A DNA stretch of 64,000 nt from Cyclobacteriaceae bacterium (lineage in GTDB: Bacteria; Bacteroidota; Bacteroidia; Cytophagales; Cyclobacteriaceae). The stretch spans positions 30,195 through 94,194 of the forward strand of contig JAOUDZ010000011.1 in assembly GCA_029858965.1 (NCBI GenBank), written 5' to 3'. Under the pieces are notes generated by a model that was not told where the DNA came from, searched no databases, and was given only the letters and a program-made list of their open reading frames with translations. How positions within the stretch are numbered: position 1 is the stretch's first letter; every line of letters begins with the position of its first letter. Positions 43,401-51,432 of the stretch are shown in pieces. A program made the translations under genes and the position numbers.

Positions 43401-45367
43401 TTCATGAGAAGAACAGGGTATTTTCCCTTGTTATCGTACCCTTGCACTGGGTCCGTTGCGTACCCAATCTCAAAATCAGTTGTACTGGCAGAAGAATGAC
43501 CAAAAAAGGTCAGCAGGTTCAATCCACTGTTTACTTGTTCGGCGACATTGATGAATTGAATTTCTGTTGAATATTTCGCAAGCGCCGAAACTCTTCCCCC
43601 CAAATGATAATCCTCAGCGATCGCCTGAAAATCTTTCATGTAGTCTTTAAATCGCTGAGGTTCATCGGCGTAAATGCCGCCACTGAGATGCAAAATATCC
43701 TTTCGCCACAGTGCATCGTGTGGAAGCGCCTCCATTTCTTTGACTTTGTCGAGGTAAGCGGCGATATCCTCTGGTTTTAAGGCAGGGATCCGCCCGGTTG
43801 GTACGGCAGGTTCACTTTGCGTACCTGCCAGGCCTGCAGTGTAGGCAATATCAGCACCAGGAACTCCGGCAGAAGGCACAAAATCTTTAAAGGTCTTGAA
43901 TGCGGCTGAATTTGGATTTCGAAAGTATTGATAATTGACGTCCAGTCCTTTTCCTATTAATAACAAATATTTAGGAAGCTTACCATTAGTCAAGAATTTC
44001 ATGAAATGAAAAATCGCCAATGGCGAAGATTCTCCATAGTTAAACTGATCATACAATTGCTGGACATTCACTACAAGCGTATCGTAACCGCCGCCTTCGG
44101 CCGATGCCCTGTATTCAGCATAGCCCTTTACGGGATCGCTGTAGCCCAAGGCAGCCTTTCGCAACAACGGGTTGCTGATAATGATGTAATCATGCTGACC
44201 TGGAATGATTTCCCGAAAGCTTACCGGTTTTATGACGGGAGTAATCGTCAGGCTTGACGCATAAATTCTTCTACTTGTACTTGTCGATGGAACAATGGCA
44301 TTCAATGTTGAACTTTCGGTCGTTCCAATTCTGGCTGGATTCTCAGGGTCAGTGACATCAAAGAGGCGAAGGCCTGGGGAAGGGTTTTCCAACACTACGT
44401 AGCTTTTGTCACTGGGATTGGCGGCAAGTACAAATGTTTTTTCCACAACGCCTGAAATATCGAGCCGCTGGGGATACTTCAAAGCAATGTATGACACGCT
44501 AAACCTGTCCGGCTGACCACCTACACCAACAACTTTAACACGAACAGTAAGTGTTCCATCTGCTGCAACATCTGACCACGCCAGATCTTGCGCAAATCTG
44601 TATGCTTCATACCCGGTAAAATTGAAAGATGCCACGAGCCTTTGAGGAGCCCCCACATAAACTTCACCCTGATGCTGCATGGGCCCCCAACCGACCATCA
44701 ATAACTCCAGGTTGGGAAGTCCACCTGAGACCTCCCTTTGCACAATATTGGCCAGGGTATACTCTTCAAATTGATTTTGGGTAATCCGTTTACCAGTCCA
44801 TCCTTCGCCAACGTCGAAAGTGGTTTTCTGTATCTCCCCGTAATCAATACCAGGAGAATAATCTGTAGTAAGCAGCAGCAGCTTTTCGTCTGTATGGCTA
44901 GTCTCAGGTACAAGTCCCCCAGTATTTTCCTCAAAAAACGAAACCATGCGCTTGCCGGGGAGCGAGCCTACCGTCAAGAAATAGCTTGTCGTATCACTAT
45001 ACAGGTTATAGAGGCGGTGCGGTTGGGATGATGCCGGGCTGTAAAGTTCCGCATCCAGTGTGCCATCATTCTTGCGCCCGTAAAATTCGATGAAATCAGC
45101 GGGATCAAATTGTCCATCTCCCTCACCTTCAACATAGATAGCTTGCTCAATGCCGCGGTGGAAAAGCTGGATCCTGGAAGGGTCAACTGCCCCAACCGGG
45201 AAGCCGGCAACCTGCAATTCCATGAAATCAAGCTTATAAATCCCTTCTTTGGCTACTGGAATTTTGAAATACGGCTGGCCGATATTAATCCATTCATTGC
45301 CAACCTGGGCAGTGGCATCAGCACAAAAAAAGGCTGCAATTATTAGAAAATAGCGGAAAACCCTCAT
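40451..45367 (-). CDS. C25-family cysteine peptidase (PorU/gingipain-like) with type IX sorting domain
   Basis: A 1638-residue secreted protein starting MRVFRYFLIIAAFFCADATA (signal peptide; the track begins seven residues earlier). Residues about 20-140 form the beta-rich PorU-type N-terminus (EWINIGQPYFKIPVAKEGIY). The C25 domain lies about 385-770 with the catalytic His in LLTFFGHSSASTTDF (near residue 625) and Cys in VLLMNGCNAGSSFLT (near 657). CARDB- or Ig-like repeats follow. The last 90 residues are the type IX sorting domain with FlgD-like Ig fold: SDPYPNPFKDAVIVNI to NGIYIYKLSLLLNENQFTKI. PorU is usually about 1100-1200 residues, so this is either a long PorU or a separate large protease. 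A hairpin follows the stop. Confidence 0.9.
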   Translation of the reverse strand: MRVFRYFLIIAAFFCADATAQVGNEWINIGQPYFKIPVAKEGIYKLDFMELQVAGFPVGAVDPSRIQLFHRGIEQAIYVEGEGDGQFDPADFIEFYGRKNDGTLDAELYSPASSQPHRLYNLYSDTTSYFLTVGSLPGKRMVSFFEENTGGLVPETSHTDEKLLLLTTDYSPGIDYGEIQKTTFDVGEGWTGKRITQNQFEEYTLANIVQREVSGGLPNLELLMVGWGPMQHQGEVYVGAPQRLVASFNFTGYEAYRFAQDLAWSDVAADGTLTVRVKVVGVGGQPDRFSVSYIALKYPQRLDISGVVEKTFVLAANPSDKSYVVLENPSPGLRLFDVTDPENPARIGTTESSTLNAIVPSTSTSRRIYASSLTITPVIKPVSFREIIPGQHDYIIISNPLLRKAALGYSDPVKGYAEYRASAEGGGYDTLVVNVQQLYDQFNYGESSPLAIFHFMKFLTNGKLPKYLLLIGKGLDVNYQYFRNPNSAAFKTFKDFVPSAGVPGADIAYTAGLAGTQSEPAVPTGRIPALKPEDIAAYLDKVKEMEALPHDALWRKDILHLSGGIYADEPQRFKDYMKDFQAIAEDYHLGGRVSALAKYSTEIQFINVAEQVNSGLNLLTFFGHSSASTTDFEIGYATDPVQGYDNKGKYPVLLMNGCNAGSSFLTYTIFGEDWVTAKDRGAVGFIAHSAYGFVNLLKKYTETFYAVGYQDSVFITRGIGDIQKETARRYMQSTSPSPGNITQVQQMILLGDPAIRLFGATKTDLEINENNISIESFNGQPLTALADSFAVNMIIRNFGLANKGNFRIEIERTLNDNTVIVYDSLYPSVKYSDTISFVISKGKETGFGNNSFRVTLDPDNQVPELTKENNMAVKNFFMPLNGTKNLFPVNYAIVNDPEISLAFQTTDLLAGEREFLVELDTANTFDSPYKKQFSVRDTVLARQKMMLLAADTLAYYWRTKLAGDTSWTQSSFTYIENGPTGWAQVDFPQYLENQTVGLVKDAELKRLNFLESIVTPLSVTTYGSNHPAPYTDVSVTIANAEYNLYGPGYDCRDNSINLIAFDRKSTVPYTAVQFEWFNRAGRNCGRKPWVINNYIPSQMVTGNNDDIIQYVDNVQAGDSVLIYSIGDAQYSAWPAAARIKLGELGISVSQLDALQDGEPVIILGRKGTPPGTAKFFVTSVSPKDQQALSLPPMTITGGYTAGSMHSTLIGPASHWGALLVQPTEIEAVDQVSFEVVGIKLNGNEEVFLDDVTGDQDLSLLDAVEFPYVRITFNAGDETNLTAAQLNKWLVTFLPVPEGLLLYKGDQEQVLLQEGETWRGTYAFENIAETAFVDSLTVRYEVFNQTSRTSQLENLKIKAPLPGEATAFTVQLNTTNKAGLNDVEVYINPRLMPEQYYDNNILQLNDYLNVKRDLRNPVLEVSIDGRLIANGDFVSPDPLILARIWDENKHILKTDTAGVRIFLTYPCGLADCAPVPILLTNEEVSWRPATDTSAFEVEFRPKNLIDGEYKLRIEGADARGNRSGVDPYEVTFTVKNESEIIISDPYPNPFKDAVIVNIIISGRTTPEQFDFRIVDVNGQMVSHFESLDLPPFHIGTNTISWNGNNNNGNPLPNGIYIYKLSLLLNENQFTKIGKLVLVR

Positions 45368-45478
45368 TTGAACTTTAGCACCACCCATCCTATTGATTAA
45401 AAAGCCAGCGTAAAAGTAATCAAACCCTTCAAATACGGCCTGTTTTAGCCATTATCAAAATAATTAATAAATTATCGT

Positions 45479-45504
45479 ATAGTACTTGGCCATACATAGT
45501 ACTT
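45479..45504 (+). promoter_or_regulatory. Direct repeat upstream of padR, candidate PadR operator
   Basis: ATAGTACTT occurs twice, at 45479-45487 and 45496-45504 (17-bp period), with a related TATAGATA-type sequence just downstream, 37 bases before the padR ATG. The gap is divergent with the C25 peptidase gene. PadR regulators usually control their own operon, so this is a likely binding site; no protein evidence exists. Confidence 0.45.
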
Positions 45505-45540
45505 TTCCGTATATAGATATAAGAAGGAAAAAAATGACGT

Positions 45541-45876
45541 ATGAACCTTGAAAACGCACAAGTACAGATGAGGAAGGGAATTTTGGAATACTGCATACTC
45601 CACATAATTTCGCGAGGTGAAGTTTATGCTTCCGATATGTTGGATGAACTTACTTCAGCGAAGATCATTGTCGTTGAAGGTACCCTTTATCCCTTGCTTA
45701 CGCGGCTGAAAAATGCCGGTTTTTTGGAATATAAGTGGGTTGAATCAAAATCCGGGCCTCCAAGGAAGTATTATAAACTAACCGATAAAGGGAGTAAATT
45801 TTTGGGCAGACTTACGGAGACCTGGGATGAACTTATACATTCTACCCAAATGATCACAACAAAATCCAACGCATAA
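45541..45876 (+). CDS. PadR-family transcriptional regulator
   Basis: A 111-residue winged-helix protein. The N-terminus MNLENAQVQMRKGILEYCIL and the wing region GTLYPLLTRLKNAGFLEYKWVES and GPPRKYYKLTDKG are typical of the short PadR subfamily without the long C-terminal dimerisation helix. These regulators normally repress their own operon and the PspC gene next to it in Bacteroidota. The stop is 21 bases before the PspC gene, so the two are transcribed together. Confidence 0.93.
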   Translation: MNLENAQVQMRKGILEYCILHIISRGEVYASDMLDELTSAKIIVVEGTLYPLLTRLKNAGFLEYKWVESKSGPPRKYYKLTDKGSKFLGRLTETWDELIHSTQMITTKSNA

Positions 45877-45897
45877 TCCACCCGACTTACTACAGTT

Positions 45898-48261
45898 ATG
45901 AAAAAAAATATAAGCATCAACATCAGCGGCATCATCTTTCATATCGAAGAGGATGGCTATGAGAGCCTCCGAAAATACCTTGACTCGATAAACAAGTATT
46001 TTGCTTCCTTCGAAGATAGCAGCGAAATCCTTGCTGACATAGAAAGCCGCATTGCTGAAATCTTTTTATCCAAGCTTAATGAAGGAAAGCAGGTTATTAC
46101 GGCTGAAGATGTGAAAGCGCTCGTCACGACAATGGGCAGTGTAAGTGATTTTAAGGCCGCAGAAGAACAGGACTTCGCTGCAGGTGAGTCTAAGGCAGGA
46201 GAACAAGCTAAGGATTCTTCCGGCCAGGGAAGCAAGACGTTTGCTCAACCGCGACAATTACTACGTGATCAAAAACGCAAGATTTTGGGAGGGGTCTGTT
46301 CAGGGGTTGGAAATTACTTGAACGTCGATCCGGTTTGGATTCGGATACTATTTGCCTTGCTTGCTTTTGCGTATGGTTTAACTGTTCTTGTTTACATCGT
46401 GATGTGGATTGTTGTTCCCGGATCATTCGATCTTGATGAGCCGGAAGTTGGCAAGAAAATGTTCCGCGATGGCGAACGCAAAGTTATCGGAGGTGTATCG
46501 GGTGGGGTAGCAGCCTATTTCGGAATTGATATAATTGCCGTAAGGTTGCTGTTTATACTTTTCACGATTTTCTTCGGCGTAGGCTTTATCGTATATGTCG
46601 TTCTTTGGATTGCTTTGCCGGAAGCGACGAGCATCACCGATAGAATGGAAATGCAGGGCGAACCGGTCACGCTTTCAAACATTGAATCCACCATAAAAAA
46701 AAACCTGAACGTGGATTCAGAACAGGAGGAGAGTTTAGTTACTAAAATTCTGCTCTTTCCGTTCCGGCTCATTGGCATTTTGATCACTGTCCTGGGCAAA
46801 ATTATTGTTCCCTTGTTGGAGATTTTCCGAGTAGGAATTGGCATACTGGTAATTCTTCTCGGTGTGAGTTTCATGTTTGCGACTATTATCGCCGGCGGCG
46901 TTTTGCTTGGGCTTTTCTCCGTATCAGCATTCACATGGCCTTTGTTGCATTACAATGAAATCAGTTTGCCCCTGCAAGTGTTTGCAAACAGTATCTCCGG
47001 CTGGATCGTGTTTGCCGGGTTCATTGCTGCAATCATACCGGCCATACTTATTACACTGCTCGGTGCGTCCATCATTTCCAAGAAGCTGGTATTCGGACCA
47101 TCCGTAGGGTGGGCCTTGTTTGTATTCTTTTTTGTGAGCATTGCCATCCTGAGTGTGAGCATACCCAAAATCATATACTCGTTTAAAGAAGAGGGTGAAT
47201 TAAAGATTGAAGAAACCTTCAAGCTAACGGGCAAGATGGCCGTCCTTGATGTTCGTGAAATCGGAATGGATGACTACCATGCCGTTTCATTGACCCTCCG
47301 TGGATACGATGGGAATGAGATCAAACTTGTGCAAAACTTCAAAGCACAGGGGATGACCAAGCTTAACGCAATTGAAAATGCACAAATGGTTACGTACCAT
47401 GTCGATGCAGCAGACTCAACCATTACTTTTGATTCTAATATTCTCTTTAAAGAGGATGCTATTTTCCGTGCACAGCGATTGGACATGACGCTTTACCTTC
47501 CATACCATTATCCGTTTCTTATGAACGAATCCGCAAGTCGGTTTATTTCGCAGTATATAGATCATGAAAACCTGGAAGGGTACACCTGGGAAATGACTGA
47601 GAAAGGACTGATGTGTATTACATGTCCAAAAGACAAGAATGACGTCAGCATAGAAGACCAGTTCGGGTTAAGCGATTTTGATGCGCTGGACATCCGGGGG
47701 ATATTCGATGTCAGGATAAGCCAGGGGGACGAGTATGCTGTCGAACTCCTTGGGACAGAAAATGAAAAGCACAAATACAATATCTTTCGATCCGGGCACG
47801 CCCTGATGATCGACTACGAGGGATCGAAGAAAAAATTTAATTGGAATGAGGATGTGCTCAATCAGGATGAAATTAGGATCAATATTACGATGCCATCCCT
47901 TGAGAAGATTGAGGCCGAAGGGTATGGGAAGATTCAGTTTGAACACTTCACCTCCGATTATTTGGACATCGATATGCGTGGCCCCGTGACACTGCGTGGT
48001 GAAGTTGAAGCCAAAGATCTTATTATTAATTTGACGGGAAAATCGGAAGCAGAACTTTCAGGCCGTGTTACCAACCTCGATGCAGATCTCCAATTTGCAT
48101 CAAAACTACGCGCTTATAACCTGGAAGTCAGGGATGCCATCGTAGAAGTAACCGGAGCTTCTTCGGCAAAGGTAAATGTCAGCACCAGCCTTGAAATCGA
48201 TGAAGGATTAGCCAGTGATGTCGATTATCGCGGAAATCCGAGGATTATCAGAAGAGATTAG
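45898..48261 (+). CDS. Membrane protein with two PspC domains and a C-terminal DUF2807/DUF4097-type beta-helix
   Basis: A 787-residue protein. Residues 1-115 are a soluble, charged, helical domain (SINISGIIFHIEEDGYESLR). Two tandem PspC domains follow: RDQKRKILGGVCSGVGNYL from about 122 and FRDGERKVIGGVSGGVAAYF from about 190, each with a membrane helix. Four further membrane helices lie about 280-440. From about 590 the extracytoplasmic end is a beta-helix of the GIN/DUF2807 kind (FDALDIRGIFDVRISQG, IEAEGYGKIQFEHF). PspC homologues belong to envelope stress responses. It forms an operon with padR, a widespread pair in Bacteroidota thought to sense envelope stress; a function is not proven. 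Confidence 0.9.
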   Translation: MKKNISINISGIIFHIEEDGYESLRKYLDSINKYFASFEDSSEILADIESRIAEIFLSKLNEGKQVITAEDVKALVTTMGSVSDFKAAEEQDFAAGESKAGEQAKDSSGQGSKTFAQPRQLLRDQKRKILGGVCSGVGNYLNVDPVWIRILFALLAFAYGLTVLVYIVMWIVVPGSFDLDEPEVGKKMFRDGERKVIGGVSGGVAAYFGIDIIAVRLLFILFTIFFGVGFIVYVVLWIALPEATSITDRMEMQGEPVTLSNIESTIKKNLNVDSEQEESLVTKILLFPFRLIGILITVLGKIIVPLLEIFRVGIGILVILLGVSFMFATIIAGGVLLGLFSVSAFTWPLLHYNEISLPLQVFANSISGWIVFAGFIAAIIPAILITLLGASIISKKLVFGPSVGWALFVFFFVSIAILSVSIPKIIYSFKEEGELKIEETFKLTGKMAVLDVREIGMDDYHAVSLTLRGYDGNEIKLVQNFKAQGMTKLNAIENAQMVTYHVDAADSTITFDSNILFKEDAIFRAQRLDMTLYLPYHYPFLMNESASRFISQYIDHENLEGYTWEMTEKGLMCITCPKDKNDVSIEDQFGLSDFDALDIRGIFDVRISQGDEYAVELLGTENEKHKYNIFRSGHALMIDYEGSKKKFNWNEDVLNQDEIRINITMPSLEKIEAEGYGKIQFEHFTSDYLDIDMRGPVTLRGEVEAKDLIINLTGKSEAELSGRVTNLDADLQFASKLRAYNLEVRDAIVEVTGASSAKVNVSTSLEIDEGLASDVDYRGNPRIIRRD

Positions 48262-48369
48262 CCCGAAACGTGATGATCATATTCCTGCTCCTTATACTGG
48301 TTTACCTGGTCAGTCTTGTATTTTGAGATTTTATCTCTTCATAACAGGAGATGTTGTATTTTTATATAC

Positions 48370-48801
48370 ATGAAAAAGCTGCTGTTATTATTGGCTTTTT
48401 TCGGCATCACCCAATTCACCCAGGCTCCCAGACAGGGCATTAAGGGCCAGGTATTTTGGATAAGTGGTGATCAAATGCCTGGCCCCGGGAAGACCGTTTC
48501 TCCGCAGCAGGGTATTGTCCGTGAAGTCCTGGCTTATGAACGCGTAACTGTTAAAGATGTCGACCAGAAGGGTCAATTTATCCAGGAAATTACAGCTGAA
48601 CCTGCGGGTAAAGCAATGAGTAAAACAGATGGTTCTTTTAAAATCAAATTACCTCCTGGGGAATATTCTCTTTTTACCCGTGAGCCTCAGGGCTTGTTTG
48701 TGAATACCGTCGATCATAATGGGTGCATTAATTGTGTGGTTGTCAAGCCCAAGCAGTATTCCTGGCTTACCATTACCATCGACTATGATGCTGCGTATTG
48801 A
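48370..48801 (+). CDS. Small exported protein, carboxypeptidase regulatory-like
   Basis: The preferred start (residue 19 of the track ORF) gives MKKLLLLLAFFGITQFTQAP, a signal peptide. The 143-residue protein contains GIKGQVFWISGDQMPGPGKT, then DGSFKIKLPPGEYSLFTREP and NGCINCVVVKPKQYSWLTITI, a beta-sandwich pattern like the carboxypeptidase regulatory domain. Two cysteines (CINC) could be oxidised in the periplasm or bind metal. It lies upstream of the ECF sigma factor on the same strand. No definite function. Confidence 0.75.
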   Translation: MKKLLLLLAFFGITQFTQAPRQGIKGQVFWISGDQMPGPGKTVSPQQGIVREVLAYERVTVKDVDQKGQFIQEITAEPAGKAMSKTDGSFKIKLPPGEYSLFTREPQGLFVNTVDHNGCINCVVVKPKQYSWLTITIDYDAAY

Positions 48802-48880
48802 GGTGCAATCCCTGAATTAAAAATCCAACCCCAAGCAACCCAAACCGTTAAATAAGCATCTCTTCTACAGAAGCCAACAG

Positions 48881-49468
48881 ATGCATTTGAAAATTTACCG
48901 GGCAAAAGAAGATGAATTGATCAAAGGGTGCCTCAGGCGTGACCACACCGCCCAGAAGTTGCTCTACAATACCTATTCTTCAAGAATGTATGGTTTGTGT
49001 CACCGGTATGTCAAAGACGCAATGGAAGCTGAAGACATCCTGATTTCTGCCTTCACAAAGGTTTTTGACAAGATTCAACAATTCAAAAGCGAGGGCAGCT
49101 TTGAAGGATGGATCAGAAAAATTGTGTTAAACGAAGCGCTGACCTATTTGCGCAGACACCGATCCATGTATGTTGAAACTGAGCTCGAACAGGCGGACCG
49201 CGAACCTGATTATACCGCTATTAGTGACCAGCTTGAAGCCGAAGATTTACTGAAAATGATTCAGGACTTGCCAGCAGGGTACCGGATCGTTTTTAACCTG
49301 TATGCAATTGACGGATACTCCCACAAAGAAATCGCAGAACAACTTGGCATCAGCGAGAATACGTCGAAATCGCAGCTTTGCCGGGCGCGCAACCATCTTC
49401 AGAAGCTATTGGTGGAACAAGATTCCATGGCCGACATAAAAATCAGTAGAGATGAATCAACAACCTGA
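48881..49468 (+). CDS. ECF-type RNA polymerase sigma factor
   Basis: A 195-residue group-IV sigma factor. Region 2 shows AQKLLYNTYSSRMYGLCHRY, DAMEAEDILISAFTKVFDKI and FEGWIRKIVLNEALTYLRRH; region 4 shows LPAGYRIVFNLYAIDGYSHKEIAEQLGISENTSKSQLCRARNHLQ, split here by short linkers. It overlaps the next gene by 17 bases, which is the usual arrangement of sigma factor and cognate anti-sigma or partner. It probably responds to an envelope signal and controls the beta-barrel gene two positions downstream. Confidence 0.93.
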   Translation: MHLKIYRAKEDELIKGCLRRDHTAQKLLYNTYSSRMYGLCHRYVKDAMEAEDILISAFTKVFDKIQQFKSEGSFEGWIRKIVLNEALTYLRRHRSMYVETELEQADREPDYTAISDQLEAEDLLKMIQDLPAGYRIVFNLYAIDGYSHKEIAEQLGISENTSKSQLCRARNHLQKLLVEQDSMADIKISRDESTT

Positions 49469-50207
49469 CAAACTCTTTCGTGAGAAACTCGCAGGATATC
49501 AAAGGCCAGTTCCTGCACAGGCCTGGGAAAAAATTGCTGTGACTCAAATAAACAGTAGCAAAAAAGGAAAATGGGCGAAAATTGCTGCGTCGTTTTCGCT
49601 TCTGGCAATTGCCGCCTACCTCCTTTGGCCCATGCCTGGAAAGGTCGAGATTCAGAATATCACTATGGCTGAGGTAGGTAAGGAACATCTGAATGTCATC
49701 GCACCTCCCCGACCTGAACAAGGTCAGCATTTCCCGGAAGAAGGTGCTGGTGAACGTAAAACATTGGTTAGCCACGGAAAACCATCATCAGGTAATACTA
49801 CCAGCAAAACGAATCAATTCAAGAAGGCAAGCCCTAAGCGGGAACCGAACAAGAAATTTGATGATACATTTCCTATGCATGACAACACAACTGAAGTGTT
49901 TGATAATACCGCTGTGGCAATGCAACTTCCGGAAACAGTTGTTGCTGAGTCTGTCCACGTAGGCACGCCGGCAATACAAAATATCACGCTGATGTTTACG
50001 GCACAGGAAGTAAACAGATATTTAGATAAAAAAATGTTGGCCCAGGCAACTTCTCATGATAAGAAGTCATCTTCGTTTATGAAGCTGTTAAAGAAAGCCA
50101 GCAACCTGAAAAATAATCAGAATCCGTTAGGCGAACTGAGGCAGAAGAAAAATGAAATTTTAGCGCTGAATTTCAAAAGTGAAAAGCAGCATGGGCAAAA
50201 CAAATAA
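49452..50207 (+). CDS. Single-pass membrane protein, probable anti-sigma-like partner of the ECF factor
   Basis: A 251-residue protein with a short cytoplasmic N-terminal region (NQQPDKLFREKLAGYQRPVPAQAWEKI), one membrane helix (KIAASFSLLAIAAYLLWPMPG), and a long polar, Ser/Thr/Lys-rich extracytoplasmic part without a recognisable domain. The amino terminus resembles, but does not match, zinc-type anti-sigma domains. Its overlap with the sigma gene and one-helix topology point to an anti-sigma function. The C-terminus ends KNEILALNFKSEKQHGQNK, and the barrel gene begins at the next base. Confidence 0.7.
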   Translation: MNQQPDKLFREKLAGYQRPVPAQAWEKIAVTQINSSKKGKWAKIAASFSLLAIAAYLLWPMPGKVEIQNITMAEVGKEHLNVIAPPRPEQGQHFPEEGAGERKTLVSHGKPSSGNTTSKTNQFKKASPKREPNKKFDDTFPMHDNTTEVFDNTAVAMQLPETVVAESVHVGTPAIQNITLMFTAQEVNRYLDKKMLAQATSHDKKSSSFMKLLKKASNLKNNQNPLGELRQKKNEILALNFKSEKQHGQNK

Positions 50208-51224
50208 ATGTTTATGATCAGGAAAATAGTATTAACCGCAACATTGGGCGCATGCATAATAGTTTCCAGTGCGCAGCAAAAAAGTGATACCATTATCGTA
50301 GAATTAGCAAAGACCAGCAAAGTGATCTTTACCATACAGGACCGCAGTGACCTGGAAACGCTTAAGCAATATGATTTTCAGGAACTCTTTCGGGACATGC
50401 TTACCAAGCTTGAAACCAACGATACTTCGGCTTTGCCTAAGGTTGACACAGCGCTTGCGCTGGTGGAGATTGCGAAAGATGAAGAAGACGAAGATTGGAG
50501 CTGGCATAACGGAGATGATGATGAAGATGATGATGAAGATGATGATTGGAATAATTGGCACGGCCACCATATCCATAGCAACCATTGGGGACGGACCTGG
50601 CAGTCCTTCAACTTAGCATTAGGAACCAACAACTACCTTAGCGACGGAAAATTTCCTGACGCTGACAATGCCTTGTATTCTGTCAGACCATGGGGTTCAT
50701 GGTATGTGGGATTATCCTCCATCCAGCGGACGCGTATGAGCAAAAAATTCTTTCTCGAATGGGGTATTGGCGTTGACTGGTATAACTTTAAATTCCAAAA
50801 AGATAACGTACTTATTCAAAAAGATGACAATGGAGTCTTTTTCACTGAAGATCCCCGCGACGTCAGTTTCATAAAAAGTAAGTTGACTGCATCGTTTGTC
50901 ACAGCTACTTTGATACCTGTGTTCGACTTCGGAGATAATAGTCGCAAATCCCGGTTTTGGGAGGGTGGGAATTCTTTCCGCATTGGCTTGGGGCCCTATG
51001 TAGGATATAGAATTGCAAGTCACTCAAAACTCGTATTTAAAGATGATGGGAAAGAGAAAGAGAAAAACCACGACAGCTTCTACTTGAATAACTTCCGATA
51101 TGGTGCTCGACTTCAAATCGGGTATCGGTCAACAGACTTATTTTTCAATTATGACCTCAATGAACTCTTTGCAGCAGGCAAAGGTCCAAAACTTAATGCG
51201 TTCAGTTTTGGTGTGATTTTCTAA
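50208..51224 (+). CDS. Outer membrane beta-barrel protein with acidic, His-rich N-terminal segment
   Basis: A 338-residue protein with a signal peptide (MFMIRKIVLTATLGACIIVS). Residues about 90-130 are a low-complexity Asp/Glu-rich region (DDDEDDDEDDDW), followed by WHGHHIHSNHWG, which looks able to bind divalent metals. From about residue 138 on, alternating beta-strand sequence (WQSFNLALGTNNYLSDGKFP, GAGKGPKLNAFSFGVIF-type ends) suggests an outer-membrane beta barrel of about 8-10 strands. It starts directly after the anti-sigma-like gene and ends with a terminator at 51247. Its acidic segment is encoded by GAT/GAA microsatellite-like repeats. Confidence 0.82.
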   Translation: MFMIRKIVLTATLGACIIVSSAQQKSDTIIVELAKTSKVIFTIQDRSDLETLKQYDFQELFRDMLTKLETNDTSALPKVDTALALVEIAKDEEDEDWSWHNGDDDEDDDEDDDWNNWHGHHIHSNHWGRTWQSFNLALGTNNYLSDGKFPDADNALYSVRPWGSWYVGLSSIQRTRMSKKFFLEWGIGVDWYNFKFQKDNVLIQKDDNGVFFTEDPRDVSFIKSKLTASFVTATLIPVFDFGDNSRKSRFWEGGNSFRIGLGPYVGYRIASHSKLVFKDDGKEKEKNHDSFYLNNFRYGARLQIGYRSTDLFFNYDLNELFAAGKGPKLNAFSFGVIF

Positions 51225-51246
51225 TCCTTTTCAGCAAAAATAGACT

Positions 51247-51280
51247 CCCCTGGGCAGGAACCGCTCAGGGGTTCATTCAT
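51247..51280 (+). terminator. Terminator after the ECF/barrel operon
   Basis: CCCCTGGGC (51247-51255) pairs with GCTCAGGGG (51263-51271), nine base pairs with one G-T, 7-base loop, followed by TTCATTCATTTT. The T tract is interrupted, so termination may be moderate. Confidence 0.75.
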
Positions 51281-51391
51281 TTTCAGGCACTTGTTACCGG
51301 CTAAAGTTTTGAAAATGAAGTCGCTAACTGTGAGGCAGGCCGTACTTATTTCGTTTGAGTACACTGCGGGTGATCACTTAAAATATTAAAG

Positions 51392-51432
51392 CTCATTAAC
51401 GGATTAATTTCTAACTTTAAGTAATTAATGAG
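51392..51432. promoter_or_regulatory. Inverted repeat spanning the TetR gene start
   Basis: CTCATTAA (51392-51399) and TTAATGAG (51425-51432) are perfect 8-base arms 25 bases apart; the right arm overlaps the start codon of the TetR gene. It could be the TetR autoregulatory operator. A/T-rich composition makes a chance match plausible. Confidence 0.3.

Noticed and set aside
51392-51432. Strong operator claim for the TetR gene inverted repeat
   Set aside because: Arms are A/T rich, widely spaced and overlap the start codon; kept only as a low-confidence feature.
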